Positions 1 through 11,955 of a stretch of DNA of 64,000 nucleotides are shown here, one piece after another. Position 1 is the stretch's first letter. Every line of letters starts with the position of its first letter. The position numbers and the translations under genes were made by a program. Under the pieces are notes generated by a model. The model did not search any database. It saw only the letters and a list, made by a program, of their open reading frames with translations, and was not told the origin of the DNA. Origin of the DNA: Lepturacanthus savala (Eukaryota; Chordata; Actinopteri; Scombriformes; Trichiuridae); assembly GCA_030544235.1 (NCBI GenBank), contig CM060475.1, positions 8,143,409 to 8,207,408 of the forward strand, given 5' to 3'.

Positions 1-112
1 GTTCATAGACGGAGGTCTGGACACTGATTGGTTCATAGACGGAGGTCTGGACACTAATTGGTTCATAGACGGAGGTCTGGACACTGATTGGTTCATAGAC
101 GGAGGTCTGGAG
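1..112. repeat. 30-bp minisatellite, cut by the left edge
   Basis: Nearly four copies of a 30-bp unit beginning GTTCATAGACGGAGGTCTGG, with one A/G variant between copies. The array starts at base 1, so it probably continues to the left. No coding meaning is seen. Confidence 0.9.
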
Positions 113-139
113 AAATCAACAGTCGTCCTTTTTTTTCAT

Positions 140-182
140 CCAGATGGTTCTATGCTAATAAACTTGAATTGAAATTGAATTG
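140..182 (+). mobile_element. LINE-like 3' tail
   Basis: The sequence AATAAACTTGAATTGAAATT followed by another TTGAATTG unit has the AATAAA-plus-short-repeat form that ends many fish L2-type LINEs. Only the tail can be recognised and no open reading frame is attached. The rest of 113-350 holds nothing I can identify. The call rests on tail form alone. Confidence 0.35.
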
Positions 183-350
183 GATGTAATTAAAACCAAT
201 CATGACCTCATGTCACAGCAAAGCCATGTGGCCTTGGTTGCTACGGCAACAGACAAACATAGCACACAGTATCAAGGAACTTCACAGCTCTGTTAATCCT
301 GCAGAAATTCACACATATTCTGCTTCTGTGAAGAGGAAAAGCTGTTTGAC

Positions 351-1225
351 CTGTAACCTAGGGTGTTTATGACCTCTAACCTAGGGTGTTTTTGACCTCT
401 AACCTAGGGTGTGTTTGACCTGTAACCTTGGGTGTGTTTGACCTGTAACCTAGGGTGTTTTTGACCCGTAACCTAGGGTGTTTTTGACCTGTAACCTAGG
501 GTGTTTTTGACCTGTAACCTGGGGTGTTTTTGACCTGTAACCTAGGGTGTTTTTGACCTGTAACCTAGGGTGTTTTTGACCTCTAACCTAGGGTGTGTTT
601 GACCTGTAACCTGGGGTGTGTTTGACCTGTAACCTAGGGTGTTTTTGACCCGTAACCTAGGGTGTTTTTGATCTGTAACCTAGGGTGTTTTTGACCTGTA
701 ACCTGGGGTGTTTTTGACCTGTAACCTAGGGTGTTTTTGACCTGTAACCTAGGGTGTTTTTGATCTGTAACCTAGGGTGTTTTTGACCTGTAACCTAGGG
801 TATTTTTGATCTGTAACCTAGGGTGTTTTTGACCTGTAACCTAGGGTGTTTTTGACCTGTAACCTGGGGTGTTTTTGACCTGTAACCTAGGGTGTTTTTG
901 ACCTGTAACCTAGGGTGTTTTTGACCTCTAACCTAGGGTGTGTTTGACCTGTAACCTGGGGTGTGTTTGACCTGTAACCTAGGGTGTTTTTGACCCGTAA
1001 CCTAGGGTGTTTTTGACCTGTAACCTAGGGTGTTTTTGACCTGTAACCTAGGGTGTTTTTGACCTGTAACCTAGGGTATTTTTGATCTGTAACCTAGGGT
1101 GTTTTTGACCTGTAACCTGGGGTGTTTTTGACCTGTAACCCGGGGCGTTTTTGTCCTGTAACCTAGGAGGTTTTTGTCCTGTAACCTGGGTTTTTTTGTC
1201 CTCTAACCTGGAGGATTTTGTCCTA
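351..1225. repeat. 23-bp minisatellite with TAACCTAGGGTG core
   Basis: About 38 copies of a 23-bp unit (GACCTGTAACCTAGGGTG plus a short T run). Variants include CCGTAACC, CTCTAACC and ATCTGTAACC. The last units near 1140-1225 decay to TTTTTGTCCTGTAACC. The core resembles the telomeric TAACCC/GGGTTA motif. Confidence 0.95.
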
Positions 1226-1315
1226 GTCCCATTTGGGACAAATTGTGAGATTTGACATTTTCCCCTCTCTTCTCTCCTGTTCTCTTTTTTTAATCGAATG
1301 TAGGAAAACAGCCCC

Positions 1316-2493
1316 TAACCCTACTCTGACGTCTCTAACTCTGACGTCTCTAACTCTGACGTCTGTAACGTTGACATCTCTAACTCTGACGTCTGTAACT
1401 CTGACGCCTCTAACGTTGATGTCTCTAACATTGACAATAATGTTGATGTCTCTAACTTTGACGTAAATCTGACGTCTTTAACGTTGACAATAACTGTGAC
1501 ATCTCTAGCCTTGACATCTCTAACGTTGACACTAACTCTGACATCTCTAACGTTGACGTCACTAACATTGACACTAGCTCTGACGTCTCTAACGTTGACG
1601 TCTCTAACGTTGACGTCTCTAATGTTGACGTCTCTAACGTTGACGTCTCTAACGTTGACACTAACTCTGACGTCTCTAACGTTGACACTAGCCATGATGT
1701 CTCTAACATTGACACTAACTCTGACGTCTCTAACGTTGACGTCTCTAACATTGACACTAACTCTGACGTCTCTAACGTTGACGTCTCTAACGTTGACACT
1801 AACTCTGACGTCTCTAACATTGACGTCTCTAACGTTGACACTAACTCTGACGTCTCTAATGTTGACGTCTCTAACGTTGACACTAACTCAGATGTCTCTA
1901 ACGTTGACACAAACCATGACGTCTCTAACGTTGACATCTCTAACGTTGACACTAACTCAGACGTCTCTAACGTTGACGTCTCTAACGTTGACACTAACTG
2001 TGACATCTCTAGCGTTGACATCTCTAACGTTGACACTAACCCTGACGTCTCTAGCTCTGACGTGTCTAACGTTGACGTCTCTAACATTGACACTAACTAT
2101 GACGTCTCAAACTCTGACGTCTCTAACGATGACACTAACTCTGACATCTCTAACGTTGACGTCTCTAACGTTGATGTCTCTAACGTTGACATCTCTAACG
2201 TTGACACTAACTCTGACGTGTCTAACATTGACATCTCTAACGTTGACACTAACTCTGACATCTCTAATGTTGACGTCTCTAACGTTGACACTAACTCTGA
2301 CGTCTCTAATGTTGACGTCTCTAACGTTGACACTAACTCTGACGTCTCTAATGTTGACGTCTCTAACGTTGACACTAACTCTGACGTCTCTAATGTTGAC
2401 GTCTCTAACGTTGACACTAACTCAGACGTCTCTAACTCTGACGTCTTTAACGTTGACGTCTCTAACTCCGACGTCTCTAACGTTGACACTAGC
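1316..2493. repeat. 15-bp minisatellite rich in TGACGTC (CRE-like)
   Basis: A 15-bp unit (TCTCTAACGTTGACG and variants) mixed with ACTAACTCTGACG-type units. Because 15 is divisible by 3, several frames stay open on both strands (up to 372 codons), giving low-complexity SLTLT or ETSEL peptides. I regard these as artefacts. Nearly every unit contains TGACGTC, seven of the eight bases of the CREB/ATF element TGACGTCA. Confidence 0.95.
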
Positions 2494-2822
2494 TTTTGGT
2501 TGTTTGGTTGTAGGTTTTGGTTGTTCTCCTCAACCACCTGCTGTGATGTGTAGATGTGATGTCACAGTGACCGGGACACGTTTGATGTCAATCAGCCAAT
2601 AGGAGGCCCTGTTGCAGCATCATCTATCAATAAAGGAAGAATCTGTGTCTGCGTGACATCGCAAATCCCTGAGGAGGATCAGCGATTAGTTCAGGGAGGA
2701 GTGTTGTGAACAGGAACTGAGGTTTGGGATGTTTGAACATCCTTACACATTCAGCTTCTCTTTATGTTTATGCTAAATGTTTGCTTTAGCGATGCTAAAT
2801 AATAAATTACAGAGGTTTGAAG
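2494..2822. other. non-repetitive stretch before the candidate exon
   Basis: Ordinary unique sequence, with a T/G-rich start (TTTTGGTTGTTTGGTTG) and an AATAAA-like stretch near 2625 and 2800. I see no supported exon. It would be intronic if the candidate exon at 2840-3026 is real. Confidence 0.5.
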
Positions 2823-2839
2823 CCTTTCTTTGTTCTCAG

Positions 2840-3026
2840 CTCAGTGGTTCAGTCTCGTGAAGCGGGGTGGCCATCGTCCAGTTTCCGCCCGACCTTTGAC
2901 CTCAGGAACTTGCAGCGAGCCGTTGACCGTCGAGACTTTGATGCGAACACTGATCGTCAGCCGTTGTTGACCGCGGCAGACGAGCAGATGGTGTTTGATG
3001 GATCAGAATATGTAGAGACACCATAA
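2840..3026 (+). CDS. candidate last exon of an unidentified upstream gene
   Basis: A pyrimidine-rich acceptor (TTTCTTTGTTCTCAG) ends at 2839. It is followed by an open frame of mixed, non-repetitive composition that ends with TAA at 3024-3026. Alternative AGs occur at 2843-2844 and 2850-2851. The peptide contains SSFRPTFDLRNLQRAVDRRD, then DRQPLL, and ends GSEYVETP. DRQPLL fits the acidic di-leucine sorting signal [DE]xxxL[LI] found in cytosolic tails of endosomal and lysosomal membrane proteins. That reading is inference only. An ATTAAA polyadenylation hexamer follows near 3080. I do not recognise the gene family. Upstream exons must lie left of the window or have been missed. The CpG-containing codons contrast with the AT-rich repeats on either side. 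Confidence 0.4.
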
Positions 3027-3244
3027 AGTCTGATGTGAAACACGTTTCTGCTGCGGCTGCTGTTTCTGTGCATTTTAATTAAAGTTTAGGCAGAATAAGT
3101 GTGTTTGAGTAGCAGTGGAAACCTTTGTCATGACTCAGCATTTTCCTGTCTCACCGCATCAGGTTGTTGTTATTCATTCATTCACATGCTATTGCTCACA
3201 AAAGATCATTTAGACCATTTCAATTCATATTATTGTTTGTAAGT

Positions 3245-5237
3245 TTAGTGGCTGTTTACTGGGTATTGATTGGCTGTTTATTGGGTATTTGTTGGCTGTT
3301 TAGTGGCTGTTTATTGGCTGTTTATTGGCTGTTTACTGGGTATTTGTTGGCTGTTTATTGGCTGTTTATTGGGTATTTGTTGGCTGTTTAGTGGCTGTTT
3401 AGTGGCTGTTTATTGGCTGTTTATTGACTGTTTACTGGGTATTTATTACCTGTTTATTGGTTGTTTATTGGGTATTTGTTGGCTGTTTATTGGCTGTTTA
3501 TTGACTGTTTACTGGGTATTCATTGGCTGTTTATTGGGTATTTATTGGCTGTTTATTGGGTATTTATTCCCTGTTTATTCCCTGTTTATTGGGTATTTAT
3601 TGGGTATTTATTGGCTGTTTATTGGGTATTTATTGGGTATTTATTGGCTGTTTATTGGGTATTTATTGGCTGTTTATTGGGTATTTATTGGGTATTTATT
3701 GTCTGTTTATTGGGTATTTATTCCCTGTTTATTCCCTGTTTATTGGGAATTTATTCCCTGTTTATTGGGTATTTATTGGGTATTTATTGGCTGTTTATTG
3801 GGTATTTATTCCCTGTTTATTCCCTGTTTATTGGGTATTTATTGGCTGTTTATTGGGTATTTATTGGGTATTTATTGGCTGTTTATTGGGTATTTATTCC
3901 CTGTTTATTACCTGTTTATTGGCTGTTTATTGGGTATTTATTGGCTGTTTATTGGATATTTATTGGCTGTTTATTGGGTATTTATTGGCTGTTTATTGGG
4001 TATTTATTGGCTGTTTATTGGGTATTTTTTGGCTGTTTATTGGATATTTATTGGATATTTATTGGCTGTTTATTGGATATTTATTAGCTGTTTATTGGGT
4101 ATTTATTGGCTGTTTATTGGATATTTATTGGCTGTTTATTGGATATTTATTGGCTGTTTATTGGGTATTTATTGGCTGTTTATTGGGTATTTATTGGCTG
4201 TTTATTGGGTATTTATTGGGTATTTATTGGCTGTTTATTGGGTATTTATTGGCTGTTTATCGGGTATTTATTGGCTGTTTATTGGATATTTATTGGCTGT
4301 TTATTGGGTATTTTTTGGCTGTTTATTGGATATTTATTGGCTGTTTATTGGGTATTTATTGGCTCTTTATTGGGTATTTATTGGCTGTTTATTGGGTATT
4401 TATTACCTGTTTATTGGCTGTTTATTACCTGTTTATTGGCTGTTTATTGGGTATTTATTACCTGTTTATTGGCTGTTTATTACCTGTTTATTGGCTGTTT
4501 ATTGAGCATTTATTGGCTGTTTATTGGATATTTATTGGCTGTTTATTGGGTATTTATTGGCTGTTTATTGGATATTTATTGGCTGTTTATTGGATATTTA
4601 TTGGCCGTTTATTGGCTGTTTATTGGCTGTTTATTACCCGTTTATTGGCTGTTTATTGGGTATTTATTGGCTGTTTATTGGGTATTTATTACCTGTTTAT
4701 TGGCTGTTTATTGGATATTTATTGGCTGTTTATTGAGCATTTATTGGCTGTTTATTGGATATTTATTGGCTCTTTATTGGGTATTTATTACCTGTTTATT
4801 GGCTGTTTATTACCCGTTTATTGGCTGTTTATTGGGTATTTATTGGCTGTTTATTGGATATTTATTGGCTGTTTATTGGGTATTTATTGGCTCTTTATTG
4901 GGTATTTATTGGCTGTTCATTGGATATTTATTGGCTGTTTATTGGATATTTATTGGCTCTTTATAGGGTATTTATTACCTGTTTATTGGCTGTTTATTAC
5001 CCGTTTATTGGCTGTTTATTGGGTATTTATTGGCTCTTTATTGGGTATTTATTGGCTGTTTATTGGATATTTATTGGCTGTTTATTGGATATTTATTGGC
5101 TGTTTATTGGATATTTATTGGCTCTTTATTGGGTATTTATTACCTGTTTATTGGCTGTTTATTACCCGTTTATTGGCTGTTTATTGGGTATTTATTGGCT
5201 GTTTATTGGGTATTTATTGGCTGTTTATTGGCTGTTG
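3245..5237. repeat. 12-bp minisatellite (TTATTGGCTGTT / TATTGGGTATTT)
   Basis: About 165 units of 12 bp, mainly two alternating variants, with minor CCTG, GATA, CTCT and ACCC forms. The period is a multiple of three and the unit lacks stop codons in the plus-strand frames. Frames of up to 571 codons therefore run through it, giving leucine/tyrosine/tryptophan-rich peptides such as LLAVYWVFIG. These look like transmembrane segments but are a property of the repeat. No splice context or codon bias supports translation. Confidence 0.95.
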
Positions 5238-5600
5238 ACCTTTTGGATATCAGTCTCATATTATTATATATTATTACATCATTATTAATAACCCGGAATA
5301 ATCAACGGGCACATTTGATTATGATTCTACAGCTAAAAATGCTCAGCAGAGTAGTCGTTTTTTGTAACATTTTAATAGAAACAGCCAGTTCAGACACTAA
5401 CATGGCCGTTGTTCACAGGAACAGACTCTTAACCAAACGGTGCTTTGCGTTCCCCGTGGTTCCCGGTCTTCGTGCAACCAGGACACTGCGGGACAAGTTC
5501 TTTTTAAAACCCGCCCCACCTGCTCCAGTCTAGCGGCCAGACGCATTAGTAAAAGAACACATTCCTTTCTCTGACCCAGAAGTGTCTGCAGCAGAGCTGC

Positions 5601-5692
5601 TTATCCTCCGGAGAATGGACGATTTCCGGGCTTCTCTCCAGCGGCGGATCGGCGGCGATTCACCGTCCCCGACGCAGACTCTGGTCCAGACT
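5601..5692 (+). CDS. possible first exon (weak candidate)
   Basis: Within a CpG-rich island (about 5440-5720) an ATG at 5613 opens a short frame, MDDFRASLQRRIGG onward. It reaches ...QTNE and a possible donor GAG|GTTTGT near 5698. The composition is unlike the repeats on both sides, which is the only support. I do not recognise the peptide, and the minus strand is open here too. It could be a 5' exon or simply a CpG-rich unique island. The rest of 5238-5945 is unique sequence with no other call. Confidence 0.2.
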
Positions 5693-5945
5693 AACGAGGT
5701 TTGTGGAAATAATGTCTGTGTTTCCCCTCCTCTTTGTTTGTGGTTCTCCATGTGGCCCATGAACACGGAGACCTTCTGATTCTACAGCTCACGACAACAC
5801 TTTGTGTCCTGAAGAGCAGAAGCAGCTCCTCCTCTGAAGAAGGTTCGTTGTCATCGGGAATTTGGGCTGAGTTTCTGCTGGTTTTCATGAAGTGAACAAA
5901 AATAAAAAGTAAAAGACACAAAGTCCACTGATGCAGAAATGACCT

Positions 5946-6402
5946 TAAAACCAACTAATAACCAACCAATAACCAACCAACTAATAACCAACCAATAACC
6001 AACCAACTAATAACCAACCAATAACCAACCAACTAATAACCAACCAATAACCAACCAACTAATAAAAAACCGATAACCAACCAACTAATAACCAACTGAG
6101 TAATGACCAACTGACTAAAAACAACCAAATAAAAACCAACTAACTGAAAACTAACTAAAAGACAACCAACTAATAACCAACTGACTAAAAATCACCTACT
6201 AAAAAACAACCAACTACAACCCAACTAATTAATAACCAACTAACTAAAACCCAACTAACTAAAAACAACCAACTAATAACCAACCAACTAAAAAACAACC
6301 AAATAAAAACTAACCAACTAAAACCCAACTAACTGAAAACTAACTAAAAACAACCAACTACAACCCAACTAATTAATAACCAACTAACTAAAATTCAACT
6401 CT
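5946..6402. repeat. degenerate CCAACTAATAA repeat
   Basis: Irregular tandem copies of AACCAACTAATAACCAACC, regular at first (about 22 bp) and then drifting through AAAACCAACTAACT variants. It ends at a short repeat of ACTCTAGTTGAGTATTA near 6398-6440. Confidence 0.85.
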
Positions 6403-6454
6403 AGTTGAGTATTAACGTGTATTAATACTCTAGTTGAGTATTATTTGCATTAAC

Positions 6455-8310
6455 GTGTTTTTTGTGGTGTATCATAGTGTTTCAGGGTGTATTATAGTGT
6501 TTCAGGGTGTATTATAGTGTTTCAGGGTGTATTATAGTGTTTCAGGGTGTATCATAGTGTTTCAGGGTGTATCATAGTGTTTCAGGGTGTATTATAGTGT
6601 TTCAGGGTGTATCATAGTGTTTCAGGGTGTATCATAGTGTTTCAGGGTGTTTTAGGGTGTTTCAGGGTGTATCATAGTGTTTCAGGGTGTATTATAGTGT
6701 TTCAGGGTGTATTATAGTGTTCCAGGGTGTATCATAGTGTTTCAGGGTGTTTTAGGGTGTTTCAGGGTGTATCATAGTGTTTCAGGGTGTATTATAGTGT
6801 TTCAGGGTGTATTATAGTGTTCCAGGGTGTATCATAGTGTTTCAGGGTGTTTTAGGGTGTTTCAGGGTGTATCATAGTGTTTCAGGGTGTATCATAGTGT
6901 TTCAGGGTGTATTATAGTGTTTCAGGGTGTATCATAGTGTTTCAGGGTGTATTATAGTGTTTCAGGGTGTTTTATAGTGTTTCAGGGTGTTTTATAGTGT
7001 TTCACGGTGTATTATAGTGTTTCAGGGTGTATCATAGTGTTTCAGGGTGTTTTATAGTGTTTCAGGGTGTATTATAGTGTTTCACGGTGTATTATAGTGT
7101 TTCAGGATGTATCATAGTGTTTCAGGGTGTATCATAGTGTTTCAGGGTGTTTTATAGTGTTTCAAGGTGTATTATAGTGTTTCACGGTGTATTATAGTGT
7201 TTCAGGATGTATCATAGTGTTTCAGGGTGTATCATAGTGTTTCAGGGTGTATCATAGTGTTTCAGGGTGTTTTATAGTGTTTCAGGGTGTATTATAGTGT
7301 TTCACGGTGTATTATAGTGTTTCAGGATGTATCATAGTGTTTCAGGGTGTATCATAGTGTTTCAGGGTGTTTTAGGGTGTTTCAGGGTGTATCATAGTGT
7401 TTCAGGGTGTATCATAGTGTTTCAGGGTGTATCATAGTGTTTCAGGGTGTTTTTAGGGTGTTTCACTGTGTATCATAGTGTTTCAGGGTGTATCATAGTG
7501 TTTCAGGGTGTATCATAGTGTTTCAGGGTGTTTTTAGGGTGTTTCACTGTGTATCATAGTGTTTCAGGGTGTATCATAGTGTTTCAGGGTGTATTTATAG
7601 TGTTTCAGGGTGTATCATAGTGTATCAGGGTGTATTTATAGTGTTTCAGGGTGTATCATAGTGTATCAGGGTGTATCATAGTGTTTCACGGTGTATTATA
7701 GTGTTTCAGGATGTATCATAGTGTTTCAGGGTGTATCATAGTGTTTCAGGGTGTATCATAGTGTTTCAGGGTGTATCATAGTGTATCAGGGTGTATTTAT
7801 TGTGTTTCAGGGTGTATCATAGTGTATCAGGGTGTATTTATTGTGTTTCAGGGTGTATCATAGTGTATCAGGGTGTATTTATTGTGTTTCAGGGTGTATC
7901 ATAGTGTATCAGGGTGTATTTATTGTGTTTCAGGGTGTATTTATAGTGTTTCAGGGTGTTTTATAGTGTTTCAGGGTGTTTTTATAGTGTTTCAGGGTGT
8001 ATCATAGTGTTTCAGGGTGTTTTATAGTGTTTCAGGGTGTATCTATAGTGTTTCAGGGTGTTTCAATGTGTATCATAGCATTTCAGGGTGTTCCAGGGTG
8101 CTTTAGGGTGTTTCAGGATGTATTATGGTGTATCTTAGGGTGTTTCACAGTGTCTTTAGGGTGTTCCAGGGTGTTTTAGGGTGTTTCACGGTGCTTTAGG
8201 GTGTTTCGGGATGTATTATGGTCTATTTTAGGGTGTTTCAGGGTGTATCATAGTGTTTCAGGGTGTTTTTAGGGTGTTTCAGGGTGTATCATATTGTTCC
8301 AGGGTGCAGG
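6455..8310. repeat. 20-bp minisatellite (GTGTTTCAGGGTGTATCATA)
   Basis: About 90 units of 20 bp. Middle variants include ATTATA, TTTATA and TTTAGG. Longer units with an extra T appear after 7440. The unit contains TTTCAG|GGTGTA, which looks like a splice acceptor. The same family returns at 11950-13990. Confidence 0.95.
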
Positions 8311-8640
8311 CTTCACTTGCTGTGATTTTCCTTTCATGTTTCAGGTCATCCAATGAAATATTCTATCTCCTATTACATATTTACAGCAGCTTTGTTTCGT
8401 GGAGCAGCAGAAGCAGCAGTTCACCTCCTCGTTCTGCTGCTGTCGGGCTCAGATTGTTATCAGACATGTGAGTCGAGGAAAACTTCTTCTAATCCAGACA
8501 AAAAAAACTGCTCCTTCATTAAAACCACAGCAGCCTGAGCCTTAAATAAATAAATAAATCAGAAAATAAGACACCAGTGAAGGAGAAGGACAACGGTTCA
8601 GATCCCCCCCCCACACACACACATTATAACATACACACAC
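8311..8640. other. unique island between two related arrays
   Basis: Unique sequence with a possible exon-like segment: an acceptor TTTACAG ends near 8383, and a good donor CAT|GTGAGT lies at about 8467-8473. The enclosed 85 bp is open in more than one frame and matches nothing I know. A short TAAA run lies at 8544-8560 and a CA run at 8610-8640. Confidence 0.4.
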
Positions 8641-11550
8641 TAGGTTGTAGTTTAGTGTTTTAGGGTGTATTATAGTGTACTTTACTGTGTTTCAATGTGT
8701 TTTAGGGTGTTTCTGGTGGTTTTAGGGTGTATTTTAGTGTTTTAGGGTGTATTATAGAGGATTTAGGGTGTATTAGAGTGGTTTTAGGGTGTATTTTAGT
8801 GTTTTAGGGTGTATTATAGAGGATTTAGGGTGTATTAGAGTGGATTTAGGGTGTATTTTAGTGTTTTAGGGTGTATTATAGAGGATTTAGGGTGTATTAG
8901 AGTGGATTTAGGGTGTATTTTAGTGTTTCAGGGAGTATTATAGTGGTTTTAGGGTGTATTTTATTGTTTCAGGGAGTATTATAGTGGTTTTAGGGTGTAT
9001 TATAGTGTACTTTACTGTGTTTCAATGTGTTTTAGGGTGTTTCTGGTGGTTTTAGGGTGTATTTTAGTGTTTTAGGGTGTATTATAGAGGATTTAGGGTG
9101 TATTAGAGTGGTTTTAGGGTGTATTTTAGTGTTTTAGGGTGTATTATAGAGGATTTAGGGTGTATTAGAGTGGATTTAGGGTGTATTTTAGTGTTTCAGG
9201 GAGTATTATAGTGGTTTTAGGGTGTATTGTAGTGTTTCAGGGAGTATTATAGTTGTTTTAGGGTGTATGTTAGTATATTAGGGTGTATTATAGTGTTTCA
9301 GAGTATTTTCTGGTGGTTTTAGGGTGTATTTTAGTGTTTCTGGAGGTGTATGATAGTGGTTTTAGGGTGTATTTTAATGTTTTAGGGTGTATTATAGTGG
9401 TTTTAGGGTGTATTTTAGTGTTTTAGGGTGTATTATAGTGGCTTTAGCATTATTTTAGTATTTTAGGGTGTATTATACTGTTTTGGAGTATTTTCTGGTG
9501 GTTTTAGGGTGTATTGTAGTGTTTCAGAGTATTTTCTGGTGGTTTTAGGGTGTATTTTAGTGTTTTAGGGTGTATTATAGTGGTTTTAGAGTGTATTTTA
9601 GTATTTTAGGGTGTATTATAGTGTTTTAGGGTGTATTATAGTGGGTTTAGGGTGTATTTTAGTGTTTTAGGGTGTATTATAGTGGCTTTAGGGTGTATTT
9701 TAGTATATTAGGGTGTATTATAGTGTTTCAGAGTATTTTCTGGTGGTTTTAGGGTGTATCTTAGTATTTTGGGGTGTATTATAGTGATTTTAGGGCGTAT
9801 TGTAGTGTTTCAGGGAGTATTATAGTGGTTTTAGGGTGTATTGTAGTGTTTCAGGGAGTATTATAGTTGTTTTAGGGTGTATGTTAGTATATTAGGGTGT
9901 ATTATAGTGTTTCAGAGTATTTTCTGGTGGTTTTAGGGTGTATTTTAGTGTTTCTGGAGGTGTATGATAGTGGTTTTAGGGTGTATTTTAGTGTTTTAGG
10001 GTGTATTATAGTGGTTTTAGGGTGTATTATAGTGTTTCAGAGTATTTTCTGGTGGTTTTAGGGTGTATTTTAGTGTTTCTGGAGGTGTATGATAGTGGTT
10101 TTAGGGTGTATTTTAGTGTTTTAGGGTGTATTATAGTGGTTTTATGGTGTATTATAGTGTTTCAGAGTATTTTCTGGTGGTTTTAGGGTGTATTTTAGTG
10201 TTTTAGGGTGTATTATAGTGGTTTTAGGGTGTATTGTAGTGTTTCAGGGAGTATTATAGTTGTTTTAGGGTGTATGTTAGTATATTAGGGTGTATTATAG
10301 TGTTTCAGAGTATTTTCTGGTGGTTTTAGGGTGTATTTTAGTGTTTCTGGAGGTGTATGATAGTGGTTTTAGAGTGTATTTTAGTGTTTTAGGGTGTATT
10401 ATAGTGGTTTTAGGGTGTATTTTAGTGTTTTAGGGTGTATTATAGTGGCTTTAGGGTTATTTTAGTATTTTAGGGTGTATTATACTGTTTTGGAGTATTT
10501 TCTGGTGGTTTTAGGGTGTATTGTAGTGTTTCAGAGTATTTTCTGGTGGTTTTAGGGTGTATTTTAGTGTTTTAGGGTGTATTATAGTGGTTTTAGAGTG
10601 CATTTTAGTATTTTAGGGTGTATTATAGTGTTTTAGGGTGTATTATGGTGTTTTAGGGTGTATTATAGTGGGTTTAGGGTGTATTTTAGTGTTTTAGGGT
10701 GTATTATAGTGGCTTTAGGGTGTATTTTAGTATTTCTAGGGTGTATTATAGTGTTTCAGAGTATTTTCTTGTGGTTCTAGGGTGTATTTTAGTATTTTTG
10801 GGTATATTATAGTGGTTTTAGGGTGTATTTTATTGTTTTAGGGTGTATTTTAGTGTTTTAGGGGTTATTTTCTTGTGTTTTAGGGTGTATTTTAGTGTTT
10901 TAGGGTGGATGATAGTGGTTTTAGGGTGTATTTTAGTGTTTCTGGAGGTGTATGATAGTGGTTTTAGGGTGTATTTTAGTGTTTTAGGGTGTATTATAGT
11001 GGTTTTAGGGTGTATTTTAGTGTTTTAGGGTGTATTATAGTGTCTTTAGGGTTATTTTAGTATTTTAGGGTGTATTATACTGTTTTGGAGTATTTTCTGG
11101 TGGTTTTAGGGTGTATTGTAGTGTTTCAGAGTATTTTCTGGTGGTTTTAGGGTGTATTTTAGTGTTTTAGGGTGTATTATAGTGGTTTTAGAGTGCATTT
11201 TAGTATTTTAGGGTGTATTATTGTGTTTTAGGGTGTATTATAGTGTTTTAGGGTGTATTATAGTGGGTTTAGGGTGTATTTTAGTGTTTTAGGGTGTATT
11301 ATAGTGGCTTTAGGGTGTATTTTAGTATTTCTAGGGTGTATTATAGTGTTTCAGAGTATTTTCTGGTGGTTCTAGGGTGTATTTTAGTATTTTTGGATAT
11401 ATTATAGTGGTTTTAGGGTGTATTTTATTGTTTTAGGGTGTATTTTAGTGTTTTAGGGGTTATTTTCTTGTGTTTTAGGGTGTATTTTAGTGTTTTAGGG
11501 TGGATGATAGTGGTTTTAGGGTGTATTTTAGTGTTTTAGGGTGTATTAAT
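8641..11550. repeat. 19-20-bp minisatellite (TTTTAGGGTGTATTATAGTG)
   Basis: About 2.9 kb of units related to the neighbouring TTTCAGGGTGTAT family, but with TTTTAGGGTGTATT and insertions such as GAGTATTTTCTGGTGG and TTCTGGAGGTGTATGATAG. Long blocks recur. The stretch starting near 9490 is repeated near 10490 and again near 11090, so the array has also grown by segmental duplication. Confidence 0.93.
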
Positions 11551-11955
11551 CTAAATATTCCTCTAAATATGAACATGACTATGAACCTGAACCTTATTCA
11601 TCTTAATCCGTCTATAACAGCACCTCATGTGTTTGTGGTCCGGGCAGCTTTTCCATTTTTCCTGCAGTGATTAACGATCTTGTCGTCTTTCATTTCTTTT
11701 GGCTCATCATCTCCAGACCTAATTACCTCGTTAGGGAAACATCTCCACCGACGCTGAGATTCAGCTCTTCTGCTGCTTCATGTTTGCTTCAATTATGTCA
11801 CGATTTAATATTATCTCCAGACCTCAGATCCTTTTTATCACCAATAATAACATCTATAATAATACTATTCATTCATTCATCAACGGCCGGTTAGTATTTG
11901 TCTGCTGAGGAAACAAAAGCATCAGTGATGTTTCCTCTGGAGACACTGACTTGAT
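11551..11955. other. unique spacer between arrays
   Basis: About 400 bp of AT-rich, non-repetitive sequence. A 75-codon open frame in the plus strand (11667-11894) has no recognisable motif. I see no convincing gene. Confidence 0.4.

Noticed and set aside
1484..2602. 372-codon frame of SLTLT repeats
   Set aside because: 15-bp periodic repeat with several frames open on both strands at once.
3523..5238. 571-codon plus-strand open frame that looks like a polytopic membrane protein
   Set aside because: It is the translation of a 12-bp tandem repeat that is open in the plus-strand frames. There is no splice, start or codon-bias evidence.
8383..8470. Exon between acceptor TTTACAG and donor CAT|GTGAGT
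   Set aside because: The splice-like ends are good, but the 85-bp interior is open in several frames, low in information (AGCAGCAGAAGCAGC), and resembles no protein I know.
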